DNA of 64,000 nt from an uncultured Anaerobutyricum sp. (GTDB lineage: Bacteria; Bacillota; Clostridia; Lachnospirales; Lachnospiraceae), in NCBI RefSeq assembly GCF_934307085.1, contig NZ_CAKRCF010000001.1:62001-126000 (forward strand), read 5' to 3'. The notes below the pieces were generated by a model. That model made no database searches. It worked only from the letters and a program-made list of their open reading frames with translations, and was not told the origin of the DNA. Positions 48,479 through 56,643 of the stretch are shown one piece after another. Each line of letters begins with the position of its first letter. Position 1 is the first letter of the stretch. The translations under genes and the position numbers were made by a program.

Positions 48479-48850
48479 TTATTTATTCAGAATATGTGAA
48501 ATCAATTCCTGCTCATCCACACTTGTAATCGCATTATTACCAGTTAATGCTGCAATAAAGTGACTGATTTTCCCCTCATAAGACTCGTCCAATATTGTCC
48601 TAGCCTTATACTGTTTAAATTCTGCTTTCGTCAGACTTACACTATAATAAGCCTTTGTCCCCTCTTTTTGTCTTTCTAATAAACCCTTATCTATCAAACG
48701 GCTCAAAAAAGTATTTAATGTCTGCTTTTTCCAGTTTTTATTCTCCTCCTCATTAAAATACTTCATTAACTCCCCAAAAGTATACTTCTTCTCTGTACTC
48801 CAGAAATACTCCATAATCCTGTACTCTGTGTTGCTCAAATGAATACTCAT
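48479..48850 (-). CDS. BlaI/MecI-family transcriptional repressor
   Basis: A 123-residue winged-helix repressor (Penicillinase_R family). The N-terminal part holds IMEYFWSTEKKYTFGELM and the recognition region KKQTLNTFLSRLIDKGLLERQ, and a C-terminal dimerisation helix follows. Such repressors are cleaved after activation of their M56 partner, encoded just downstream. I chose the ATG at 48850 because the protein then begins MSIHLSNTEY with an AGGA site upstream. Its targets are unknown. Confidence 0.88.
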   Translation of the reverse strand: MSIHLSNTEYRIMEYFWSTEKKYTFGELMKYFNEEENKNWKKQTLNTFLSRLIDKGLLERQKEGTKAYYSVSLTKAEFKQYKARTILDESYEGKISHFIAALTGNNAITSVDEQELISHILNK

Positions 48851-49026
48851 ATATATTTCCTTCCTCCTGCACTCTGTCTTTTGTAACACTTTTTTAATAT
48901 ACTAAATATACTATGCTCCTATTTTTCTTGCAAGCAATTTTTGATTGAACTCATTAATTAAAGTACACTTTATTCAACCGCCATGTCAAAAAAGAGGAAG
49001 TCCTGCATATAGCTAAAGACATAAAT

Positions 49027-49133
49027 GAAAAAAGATAGTATAATAATAATTGCAACTTTAACACAAGAAAAACCACAGATAAGGTGTTTTTCTCACAACA
49101 GTTAAAGTCATAATTATTATACTGTCTTTTTTC
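49027..49133. repeat. Foldback element L (unrelated core)
   Basis: Arms 49027-49062 and 49101-49133 pair along GAAAAAAGA, AGTATAATAAT and ACTTTAAC with a bulge, and an inner hairpin AGAAAAAC/GTTTTTCT (49066-49073, 49086-49093) is stacked inside. The GAGCAA core motif is absent. It occupies the 314-bp divergent gap between the blaI-like gene and the small plus-strand gene, an unusual place for a terminator. Confidence 0.65.
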
Positions 49134-49165
49134 TATTTTATCTGTATATCTCAGGAGGTCTTCAC

Positions 49166-49414
49166 ATGAAAAAAACAGGTCATTACCACAATGATTACAG
49201 TCCCCGTTATCATGAGGCTTTTGATATTTATGAGAAAGCAAAAAAACACGCAAAAGAACAACGAAAAAAAGAGAGACTACGCTCTCTTTCGGTTATTGAA
49301 CAGGAACATGGCAACAGAAGCAGCAATAATAATACCATAACCAACAAAGCTCCACATATCAGGAATCTGTCTAAGAAACAGAAAACCAAGAACAGTGGAG
49401 AAAATAATCTGTGA
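49166..49414 (+). CDS. Putative small basic protein
   Basis: An 82-codon frame with an excellent ribosome site (AGGAGG, seven nt before ATG) and a charged, His/Tyr/Lys-rich start (MKKTGHYHNDYSPRYHE). The first 110 nt lie in otherwise non-coding DNA, but the last 138 nt run antisense to the end of the DMT gene at 49277-50137. The product is unrecognised. It may be a true gene whose end overlaps its neighbour, or a decayed one. Confidence 0.4.
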   Translation: MKKTGHYHNDYSPRYHEAFDIYEKAKKHAKEQRKKERLRSLSVIEQEHGNRSSNNNTITNKAPHIRNLSKKQKTKNSGENNL

Positions 49415-50137
49415 ATAATCATAGATTGAGATTTCTCCTGCGGGAGCACAAGTATAGGCGGCAGTAATGGTAAACTGTCCTCCACTTGCAAATAAGCCAG
49501 CAAGAAGTAGACAACCAAGCTGTGCAAGAGTCATCGGATGAAAATTAAATATAAGGTATGGCAATGTCACAATACAGGAAAATGCAGAGAAAAAGAGAAC
49601 AATAAATGGTCCTTTTACTCCGTTTGTTCCAAGCATTCGTACATAAGTATAGGCAATTCCTGCTCCCATTCCACCAAGAAGCCCGATAAATGCAGGTAAT
49701 GCAGTTACAGAAGCAAATCCGGGCTTAATAATAAATAAACTTCCGACAAAGGCAATAAATACACAGCTTGCTGCAAATGGATGTATTTTTTCTTTTAAAA
49801 GGATAAATGAAAAAAGAATCGCAAAAAACGGAGACAATTTATTTAAGATGGAGGCATCTGCAAGCATCAAATGATCAATCGCATAATAATTACATAAGAT
49901 ACCCAATGTTCCACAGATAGAGCGCATCAACAGATTTTTAAGTTGTCCTTTTGGTACATGAATCGTCGTATGTGACCTTTTTAATGCAATTAATGCAAAA
50001 AACACTGCAACAAAGTTACGAAAAAAGCTCTTTTCAATCGATGGCAAATCCCCGGCAAGCCGTACCATCATATTCATAAGTGCGAAGAAAAAAGCTGAAG
50101 TAATAATCAGGATAATTCCTTTATTTTTCTGACTCAT
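49277..50137 (-). CDS. EamA/DMT-superfamily transporter
   Basis: A 286-residue protein with ten hydrophobic helices in two EamA repeats (about 5-135 and 148-280), a standard length for the family. The N-terminus (MSQKNKGIILIITSAFFFALMN, shortened to its first residues MSQKNKG) enters directly into helix 1. The substrate is unknown. It is unrelated in sequence detail to the DMT gene at 209-1195, which has a long extra loop. Transcribed alone; foldback K lies upstream. Confidence 0.88.
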   Translation of the reverse strand: MSQKNKGIILIITSAFFFALMNMMVRLAGDLPSIEKSFFRNFVAVFFALIALKRSHTTIHVPKGQLKNLLMRSICGTLGILCNYYAIDHLMLADASILNKLSPFFAILFSFILLKEKIHPFAASCVFIAFVGSLFIIKPGFASVTALPAFIGLLGGMGAGIAYTYVRMLGTNGVKGPFIVLFFSAFSCIVTLPYLIFNFHPMTLAQLGCLLLAGLFASGGQFTITAAYTCAPAGEISIYDYSQIIFSTVLGFLFLRQIPDMWSFVGYGIIIAASVAMFLFNNRKRA

Positions 50138-50361
50138 ATCATTTCCTCTTTCTATAATTTTTATGATTTGAATTTTTAATATGCAATCTTGATATTCTTA
50201 CCACCTTACTATAAAAATGTCAAGATGAATAATTCTCATCTTATTTATTAAGATAAATAAAACAAACTATCCCCCATTTTTATATTCTATTTAAAATTCA
50301 ACTCAAATGAAGGGCTCAGAAATAAAATCTCCGAGGATTTCCACTTAATTTTTCAGTAGAA

Positions 50362-50476
50362 ATCAAAGAGAGAATAGAGCTTATGGCTGTGATCTCTGTG
50401 TGAGAATTGCATGCAAACAGGCATCCAATCCACAACAACCAAAGATACAACTATAGGCTATATTCTCTCTTCAGAT
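50362..50476 (+). repeat. Foldback element K (long-core subtype, degenerate)
   Basis: Arms 50362-50385 and 50451-50476 pair mainly through AGAGAGAATA and its complement. The 65-nt core aligns with those of A, B, F and I (on the minus strand ATCTTTGGTTGTTGTGG then ATTGGATGCC), with many G-C to A-T changes, as expected of an old copy. It lies upstream of the DMT gene and after the deacetylase stop. The remaining part of the 356-bp gap is AT-rich without a gene. Confidence 0.6.
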
Positions 50477-50494
50477 TCATTTGTATATTTTTAC

Positions 50495-51646
50495 TTACTC
50501 TCCTACAGTCGTACTCTCTGCTCCATCTGTAGAATCTGCCGGAGCTGTCTCTGCTGAGGCTTGGGTTGTAGGATCCGTACGATAATGAACTGTTCCCGGA
50601 TCTAGAGTCTCTCCTCTTGCTTCATAAAGCTCTGGTACAGTGACTAACTGAAACCCTTCTGCAATCAAGTCTGGAACAAATCGTTTTACTGCATCTACGT
50701 TATACTCATGGATATCGTGAAGTAGTACAACGTCTCCGTCTTGTGCTTTCATAACTTCGTTGTAAGTTGCGTCTGCATTCTTTGTCTTCCAGTCTTCTGT
50801 ATCAAGAGACCAGTTCATACAGCAGAGGTTGTAGCCGCCTACTGCGGATAATACGGTCTTATTTACCGCTCCGTATGGAGGACGCATCAAGGTTGGTTTT
50901 ACACCGATTGCCTTATTAATTGCATCAACCGACTTACTGATTTCACTGTCAAGTGCAGATGCGCTTAAATTCGTAAGTACAACGTGGCTGTATGTATGTG
51001 TTCCTACTTCCATACCAAGATTGTATTCTCTCTGTACGGTTTCTGGATAATATTCTGCGTTCTGTCCTAAGCAGAAGAAGGTTGCTTTCGCATAGTTCTC
51101 TTCTAACGCATCAAGCATTGGTGTTGTTGTTTCTGGGTTAGGACCATCATCAAATGTAATAGCTACCATTGGTTTACTTGGATCAATGGCTGGATAGATT
51201 CTTAAATCAAAAGATGCACTTAATTTAGAACCATCAGTTGCAGTAGCTGTTACCTTTACGGTATTCTTTCCTGCATTTTTACCTGGTTTTAATACACCAT
51301 CTTTTGTTACGGTCACCATCCCCTCTTCGCTACAAGTCCATTTGAGCTTTGTATTTGTCGCATTAGATGGTTCATGGCTGATTTTTAACTGCATGGTCTG
51401 ACCAACACGAATCGCTGTTGCCGGTGCGGTGACTTTTAAATCTGTCATTGGTATGCTGTTATCTGGTGCTTCGGTAGAAGCTTCTGTTGCCTTTGCTGAA
51501 TTACTTCCCTTATTACCTTCCTTATTATCTGCAGATGCTGATGAAGTAAGATTCTTCATAATTGCAAAAATGCCACATAATAATATGACTACAACAACGA
51601 CTGCCGCAATCATCTTAACAGCACCTGACTTTTTCTTTCTTCTCAT
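50495..51646 (-). CDS. Polysaccharide deacetylase with bacterial Ig-like domain
   Basis: A 383-residue membrane-anchored enzyme removing N-acetyl groups from peptidoglycan or other polysaccharide. A basic N-terminus and one helix (about 9-31) anchor it; a Ser/Ala/Thr-rich linker, a Big_2 Ig-like domain (about 68-150) and a NodB domain (about 158-345) follow. Catalytic motifs: TFDDGP with Asp166/Asp167, HTYSH with His217 and His221, RPPYG and LLHDIH. A Thr/Ala/Ser tail ends it. Peptidoglycan GlcNAc deacetylation, giving lysozyme resistance, is the usual role. Confidence 0.92.
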   Translation of the reverse strand: MRRKKKSGAVKMIAAVVVVVILLCGIFAIMKNLTSSASADNKEGNKGSNSAKATEASTEAPDNSIPMTDLKVTAPATAIRVGQTMQLKISHEPSNATNTKLKWTCSEEGMVTVTKDGVLKPGKNAGKNTVKVTATATDGSKLSASFDLRIYPAIDPSKPMVAITFDDGPNPETTTPMLDALEENYAKATFFCLGQNAEYYPETVQREYNLGMEVGTHTYSHVVLTNLSASALDSEISKSVDAINKAIGVKPTLMRPPYGAVNKTVLSAVGGYNLCCMNWSLDTEDWKTKNADATYNEVMKAQDGDVVLLHDIHEYNVDAVKRFVPDLIAEGFQLVTVPELYEARGETLDPGTVHYRTDPTTQASAETAPADSTDGAESTTVGE

Positions 51647-51745
51647 AATTGTAATTACCTCCTATAAAGGTTCCTTGCATTCTAAACACGCTTCTTAATG
51701 CACTCTCAGAATCTGTTGTACCTGATTTTGCGAGTACATTACAAG

Positions 51746-51779
51746 ATAAAAAGGCGAAAATCAAGGTATGATTTCCGCC
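51746..51779 (-). terminator. Rho-independent terminator of efp
   Basis: On the minus strand GGCGGAAATC and GATTTTCGCC form a 10-bp stem with one mismatch and a 7-nt loop, followed by TTTTTAT. It lies about 60 bp after the efp stop. Confidence 0.88.
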
Positions 51780-51839
51780 TGCTCTTAACTTATTGCATAG
51801 TTTCGAAATCCCGTAAAGATACTCCGAAATGAACAAAAA

Positions 51840-52397
51840 TTATACTCTGGATAAGTATTCTCCTGTTCTTGTGTCAATCTTTAACTTATCGCCAAGATTT
51901 ACAAATAAAGGTACATATACAACTGCGCCTGTCTCAACGGTACAAGGTTTTGTTGCTCCTGTTGCTGTGTTACCTTTCTCTCCTGGTTCGCACTCTGTTA
52001 CTTCTAACTCTGCAAACATAGGCGGTTCTACAGCAAAGATATCTCCGTTATGGGAAATCATCTTAACCATGTCGTTCTCACGAACAAACTTAAGAGAATC
52101 ACCGATCATATCTTCGTTTAATGCGATCTGATCGAATGTCTCTACATCCATGAAGTAATATAAGTCACCATCTGTGTATAAATACTGCATATCTGTACGC
52201 TCGATATGTGCTGGTGGGAACTTCTCTGTTGGACGGAATGTCTTCTCAACAACACCACCGTTCTTAATATTCTTCATTTTAGTTCTTACGAAAGCTGCAC
52301 CCTTTCCTGGTTTTACATGCTGGAAATCTACAATTTGAAAAACATTTCCCTCAAGTTCGATAGTTAAGCCATTTTTAAAATCGCCTGCAGAAATCAT
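51840..52397 (-). CDS. efp: Translation elongation factor P
   Basis: Rescues ribosomes stalled at polyproline. The 185-residue protein has the three beta-barrel domains of EF-P and the conserved [14 protein letters not shown] loop near residues 27-40, with Lys32 (in KPGKG) as the tip residue subject to modification in some species. It ends the cluster that includes yqeG and sigK and has its own terminator. Confidence 0.97.
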   Translation of the reverse strand: MISAGDFKNGLTIELEGNVFQIVDFQHVKPGKGAAFVRTKMKNIKNGGVVEKTFRPTEKFPPAHIERTDMQYLYTDGDLYYFMDVETFDQIALNEDMIGDSLKFVRENDMVKMISHNGDIFAVEPPMFAELEVTECEPGEKGNTATGATKPCTVETGAVVYVPLFVNLGDKLKIDTRTGEYLSRV

Positions 52398-52459
52398 ATC
52401 TGAAATTCCTCCTTAATCACTAGTAAATCATTCATTAATCTATTCTATAATAAATACCT

Positions 52460-52975
52460 CTATTTTTCAACACTTTTTTTCCTTATGCTTCGGAAATAGA
52501 AAAACAGAACGATTTTTTCCAGATATCGTTTAAGCACAATCTGTATCTCCTCTTTTGGATGAATAGGCTTCACCATAATCGCATAAAGACCAGCTCTTTT
52601 TGCCCCTAATACATCTGTAAAAATCTGATCCCCTATAAACAGGGTATTTTCTTTTGTTGTTTTCATTCTCCGGATTCCTTCCTCATATCCTCCTGGCAGA
52701 GGTTTTCCTGCCTTAAAGACATAAGTAGAACCCACTTTATCGCAAAAACTTTTTACTCTTGGTTCTTTATTATTTGATATCAGACAAGTTTGAAAACCAA
52801 TCTCTCTTAGCTTTTTAAATAAAGCAATTGCTCTTTTATCTGCCGGTGCTCCATGAGGGACTAACGTATTGTCGATATCAAATAAGATTCCTCGGTATCC
52901 GTCTTTATATAACTTTTTAAAATCAATTTTATAAGTCGAGTCCAGATACTCATCCGGATATAACATATGCAGCAT
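52460..52975 (-). CDS. yqeG: YqeG-family HAD-IIIA phosphatase
   Basis: A 171-residue HAD phosphatase with the motif I aspartates Asp33 and Asp35 in FDIDNTLVP, SNN in motif II and IGDQIFTDVLGAKRAG in motif III/IV. Family members may be phosphatidylglycerophosphate phosphatases, but the substrate is not established. The start codon has AAAGGAAG four nt upstream. A basic, aromatic C-terminus may bind membranes. Confidence 0.9.
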   Translation of the reverse strand: MLHMLYPDEYLDSTYKIDFKKLYKDGYRGILFDIDNTLVPHGAPADKRAIALFKKLREIGFQTCLISNNKEPRVKSFCDKVGSTYVFKAGKPLPGGYEEGIRRMKTTKENTLFIGDQIFTDVLGAKRAGLYAIMVKPIHPKEEIQIVLKRYLEKIVLFFYFRSIRKKSVEK

Positions 52976-53082
52976 AAATCTTCCTTTCTCATCCTTCGCA
53001 TTTTTACAATTACATGACTATTGCATTTCTAATTACTCAAAGCCTTATTCACAAAAAGATTCGCAAGCTGTAGCTTAACTTG

Positions 53083-53712
53083 TTACATATATTGCTCATA
53101 ACTGCTTCTGAGCTTCTCTAATGCCTTTTTCTCAATGCGGCTTACATAGGACCTCGAAATTCCCATCATTACCGCCACTTCCTTTTGTGTGTGCGGTTCA
53201 TTTCCACATAAACCGTAACGCTTTAAAATAATTTCCCGCTCCCGATCATCGGTAAGGAGGAGCACTTCCTGTTCTAAGCGGCTCAGATAGTATTTGTACA
53301 GATATTGTTCTATAAGCTCTGCTTCTTCCGTGGAAATGATGTCTAGCAGGCTGATATGATTTCCCTCCTGATCTGTGCCAATCGGCTCATATAGCGAAAC
53401 TTCCCGCAAAATCTTTTTCTCCTGACGAAGCATCATTAACAGTTCATTCTCTATACATCTGGCTGCGTAAGTAACAAGCCTTCCTCCTTTATTTAGATCA
53501 AAGGTATTTACAGCCTTAATTAATCCAATCGTGCCAATCGAAATCAAGTCATCCAGGTCCCGGTCTGGTGAGTTATATTTTTTTACAATATGGGCAACCA
53601 GCCTGAGATTATGCTCAATTAATTTTTCTTTTGCCTTCTCATCTCCATCACGGTACATTTTAAGATAATATCTTTCTTCTTCCACTTTTAATGGCTTCTT
53701 AAATGACCGCAT
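53083..53712 (-). CDS. sigK: RNA polymerase sporulation sigma factor SigK
   Basis: A 209-residue sigma-70 family protein that directs late mother-cell transcription during sporulation. Region 2 shows HNLRLVAHIVKKY and DLDDLISIGTIGLIKAV, and region 4 shows TQKEVAVMMGISRSYVSRIEKKALEKL. The gene is continuous, with no skin-type insertion, and the protein begins directly at RSFKKPL; an in-frame stop lies nine codons upstream, so there is no pro-sequence. SigE is the closest alternative, but its longer N-terminus is missing. Start supported by GGAG six nt upstream. Confidence 0.85.
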   Translation of the reverse strand: MRSFKKPLKVEEERYYLKMYRDGDEKAKEKLIEHNLRLVAHIVKKYNSPDRDLDDLISIGTIGLIKAVNTFDLNKGGRLVTYAARCIENELLMMLRQEKKILREVSLYEPIGTDQEGNHISLLDIISTEEAELIEQYLYKYYLSRLEQEVLLLTDDREREIILKRYGLCGNEPHTQKEVAVMMGISRSYVSRIEKKALEKLRSSYEQYM

Positions 53713-53770
53713 ACACTGCTCCGAAACCCGTGTTCCCTACATTATATGCATGACAGGATGGCCACTGTTC

Positions 53771-54994
53771 CTACTCTTTTCTTCGAAGTAAAAATCCCGA
53801 CTCTAAAGTCTCACCAAAATTAATCCAGATTTCCTGCTTTGGATGCGGCGCAGATTCTACTGCATTGCGGTCGCCATCTTCCATCGCAAGAACCGGAAGA
53901 TTCTTATTGCTTCCGTCTGGCAGCATTACTTCTATTGTCTCACCTACAGAAAACTTATTACGCTGATAAATCTTGCACCAGCCATTCTCATCAATATCCT
54001 GTACAATACCGATATAAGTATATTCTTTGATATAGGTGTTTGCATCATAAATCTGAGAATTCTCATCGGTCTTTCCGTAGTAGAAACCAGTTGTAAACTG
54101 ACGATAGGTGCATTTTGCAATTTCTTCTCGATAATAGTCTAAATTCTTTTCAAATAAATCTGGTGATGTTTTGTAGTCATCAATCGCTCTTCTATAAGTT
54201 CTTGTCACTGCTGCTACATAAAGAGCTGTCTTCATACGGCCCTCAATTTTAAGGCTGTCAACACCTGCCTCTAACAAATCAGGAATGTGCTCAATCATAC
54301 ATAAATCTTTAGAATTGAAAATATATGTACCACGTTCATTCTCCTCTACTGGAAGATATTCACCTGGACGACTCTCCTCCATCACATAATATTTCCAACG
54401 GCAAGGGTGCGTACAGGCTCCCATGTTTGCATTTCTTCCAGTAAAATAATTACTAAGCAGACATCTTCCAGAATGGGAAATGCACATTGCTCCATGAACA
54501 AATGCCTCAATTTCCATATCTTCCGGAATATTCGCACGAATCTCGGAAAGTTCTGCTAAAGAAAGCTCACGTGCCGCAACAACTCTACTTGCTCCCTGTG
54601 CATACCAGAAATTATAGGTTGCGTAGTTTGTGCTGTTTGCCTGTGTACTGATATGACGCTCAATATCCGGGCATTCCTCTTTCGCAATAGTGAATACTCC
54701 CGGATCAGAAATAATCAACGCATCTGGTCCGATTTCTTTTAACTCTCTAAAATATTCTCTGATTCCCTCTAAATCTTCATTATGTGCTACGATATTAGCT
54801 GTAACGTATACTTTTACTCCATTTTCATGAGCAAACTTTACGCCTGCTTCCATGTCTTCTCTTGAAAAATTGCGAGCTTTTGCACGAAGTCCGTACATTT
54901 CCCCACCGATATATACGGCATCTGCACCGTAAAGTACTGCTGTTTTTAATACTTCTAAGCTACTCGCCGGTATGAGTAATTCTGTATCTCTCAT
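53771..54994 (-). CDS. trhP: U32-family protein, probable tRNA uridine hydroxylation factor TrhP
   Basis: A 407-residue peptidase-U32 family protein. The signature EAFVHGAMCISHSGRC lies near residues 162-177 and cysteines after it probably hold an iron-sulfur cluster. In Bacillus subtilis and E. coli such proteins hydroxylate U34 of tRNAs using prephenate. The gene for the methyltransferase that completes the modification (trmR) is just upstream, 182 bp away. Collagenase-like peptidase is the old label. Confidence 0.88.
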   Translation of the reverse strand: MRDTELLIPASSLEVLKTAVLYGADAVYIGGEMYGLRAKARNFSREDMEAGVKFAHENGVKVYVTANIVAHNEDLEGIREYFRELKEIGPDALIISDPGVFTIAKEECPDIERHISTQANSTNYATYNFWYAQGASRVVAARELSLAELSEIRANIPEDMEIEAFVHGAMCISHSGRCLLSNYFTGRNANMGACTHPCRWKYYVMEESRPGEYLPVEENERGTYIFNSKDLCMIEHIPDLLEAGVDSLKIEGRMKTALYVAAVTRTYRRAIDDYKTSPDLFEKNLDYYREEIAKCTYRQFTTGFYYGKTDENSQIYDANTYIKEYTYIGIVQDIDENGWCKIYQRNKFSVGETIEVMLPDGSNKNLPVLAMEDGDRNAVESAPHPKQEIWINFGETLESGFLLRRKE

Positions 54995-55176
54995 ATTATC
55001 CCTTTCTTTCTATTTATATTATATTTTTGTATCATCTATATAAATTTTATAGCAATACAATAAAATATCGCATACTATCTGCCACTATCTTTTGCATTAT
55101 TTTATAGAATTATTATAATTATTTTGCATTCCTGTTATATCATTCTATAATTTATCTTGAATTACAAAATATATTC

Positions 55177-55824
55177 TTAGTCTTTCTTAACACTGATTGC
55201 CATACCATCTCCCGTTTCTAAAATCACGGTATCAAGCTTTTCATCATGTGTCAAAGCATATAAATACTCTCTCATTCGATTATGAATCGTATGATTCCTT
55301 CTCTTAATTCCATAACGGGATTCAAAAATATCTCCATCCTGTAAAACATTATCCGAGACTAAAATCCCTCCCGGTGCCAGAAGCCGCATTACTTCCGGCA
55401 TAAAGTGAATATACTGTCCCTTCGCCGCATCCATAAAAATAAAATCCCAGCTTCCAGACAGCACTCTTAACACTTCCGCTGCATCCCCCGGAATTAACGT
55501 AATCTTATCTTCCATACCAGCAAGCGCGATATTCGCCTTTGCCCGCTCAATGCGTGGTGGATAATTCTCAATTGTTGTGATATGTGTATCGTTATCTGTA
55601 TTTTCACCCATAAAAACCGAAGAAAATCCTATGGCAGCACCTACCTCCAGAATTTTCTCCGGTTTTTTAATTTGCAGCAGTATTCGAAGAAGTTCTCCTG
55701 TCTCCTTGCGAATAATCGGTACATCATCTCTGAGCGCCTCTTTTTCTATCGCATACAAAGCTTCAGAACTCCTGTCCACTCCAAAGGAACGAATGAAATC
55801 CAGAACTCGTTCTTCTGTAATCAT
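55177..55824 (-). CDS. trmR: tRNA 5-hydroxyuridine methyltransferase (class I SAM O-methyltransferase)
   Basis: A 215-residue methyltransferase of the catechol-O-methyltransferase-like family, with SAM motif ILEVGAAIGFSSVFM near residue 58 and DFIFMDAAKGQY near 128. By position, between the mltG-like gene and trhP, it corresponds to Bacillus subtilis YrrM (TrmR), which makes 5-methoxyuridine at tRNA position 34. It overlaps the upstream gene by 4 bp (ATGA), so translation is coupled. Confidence 0.9.
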   Translation of the reverse strand: MITEERVLDFIRSFGVDRSSEALYAIEKEALRDDVPIIRKETGELLRILLQIKKPEKILEVGAAIGFSSVFMGENTDNDTHITTIENYPPRIERAKANIALAGMEDKITLIPGDAAEVLRVLSGSWDFIFMDAAKGQYIHFMPEVMRLLAPGGILVSDNVLQDGDIFESRYGIKRRNHTIHNRMREYLYALTHDEKLDTVILETGDGMAISVKKD

Positions 55825-56189
55825 TGACTTTTTTCCTCCTCATGTGTTAGCTGTTTTAATATCTCTGATGGCTTCTCAGAAGAAGAAACCTTATATTCCC
55901 CTGGCCGGATATTCTGATACCCATCCATACAGCGAAGTGATATGGCAAACAAGTACGGATTCTTTACAATCCCCTGTTCCGCCAAATCTTTAGAAATTTC
56001 AAGAAGAGATTCCTTCTCCTCTACGACAAGTACGGTTTCTTGAGCTATTTGTGGATTCTTATCCTTTGGTCTATCTGCAAAAATAGTACGACCAACTCCG
56101 CTCATTCGCACAAAGAGCAGGATAAAAAGAAGTACTATAAAGATATACATTAATATTTTTATAATCACATGTAATACTTTTTCTGTCAT
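55821..56189 (-). CDS. MltG/YceG-like membrane protein lacking the catalytic domain
   Basis: A 122-residue protein with a single N-terminal helix (about 8-27) followed by a LysM-like YceG N-terminal domain (VEEKESLLEISKDLAEQGIV, then RPGEYKVSSSEKPSEIL). MltG enzymes of about 340-380 residues have a catalytic transglycosylase domain after this point; here the reading frame stops and trmR begins at once. Position matches yrrL (mltG) in Bacillus subtilis. Either it is a true short form or it lost its enzyme part. Confidence 0.78.
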   Translation of the reverse strand: MTEKVLHVIIKILMYIFIVLLFILLFVRMSGVGRTIFADRPKDKNPQIAQETVLVVEEKESLLEISKDLAEQGIVKNPYLFAISLRCMDGYQNIRPGEYKVSSSEKPSEILKQLTHEEEKSQ

Positions 56190-56250
56190 GTCTTTTCACT
56201 CCTTTTATCCTGATATATCCTATCTGCTCTTTATGTGAAGTACTCGGTAA

Positions 56251-56640
56251 TCACAATTCATCCATATAAGATAAATCCAGCTTAATATCTTCTGCAATAC
56301 CATCATATACCAGCCGCATCAGTTTACACATCCGCTGCTCTGCGGAAAGAAAGTCTACTACAACTGGTTCTGTCAATACATCTTTGTACTCTGAATGAAG
56401 TGCTTCTATTTTTTCAAAATACTGTTCCTGACCTTTTTCAAGCTGTAAATGCAAACTTTTTCCACGAAATTCTTTAAACTTACGATATAATTCTTCCTGT
56501 TCTTTTAAAATTATCAAATCTTTTTGATAACATTTGTAATCTTCTGTATGACAAATCATATTTGTCAATTTCTTTGTACCCTGACGAACATCTTCTGTAT
56601 CAGGAAAGAACGGTATCGATAACTTTCCTTCATCAATCAT
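56251..56640 (-). CDS. YlbF-family regulator
   Basis: A 129-residue, mostly helical protein of the YlbF/YmcA (DUF964) family, with a charged helix around KDLIILKEQEELYRKFKEF and a conserved C-terminal FLSAEQRMCKLM. In Bacillus subtilis YlbF and partners affect RNase Y and biofilm control; here the partner next door is RNase J. The start lies three bp after the rnjA stop, with GGAAG as ribosome site. Confidence 0.75.
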   Translation of the reverse strand: MIDEGKLSIPFFPDTEDVRQGTKKLTNMICHTEDYKCYQKDLIILKEQEELYRKFKEFRGKSLHLQLEKGQEQYFEKIEALHSEYKDVLTEPVVVDFLSAEQRMCKLMRLVYDGIAEDIKLDLSYMDEL

Positions 56641-56643
56641 TGT

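Noticed and set aside
49133..49166. Element L as terminator for convergent genes
   Set aside because: The flanking genes (blaI-like and the small gene) diverge from it, so no transcript should end there.
48954..49253. 99-codon minus-strand frame
   Set aside because: It spans foldback element L and has no ribosome site; the protein is an artefact of the repeat.
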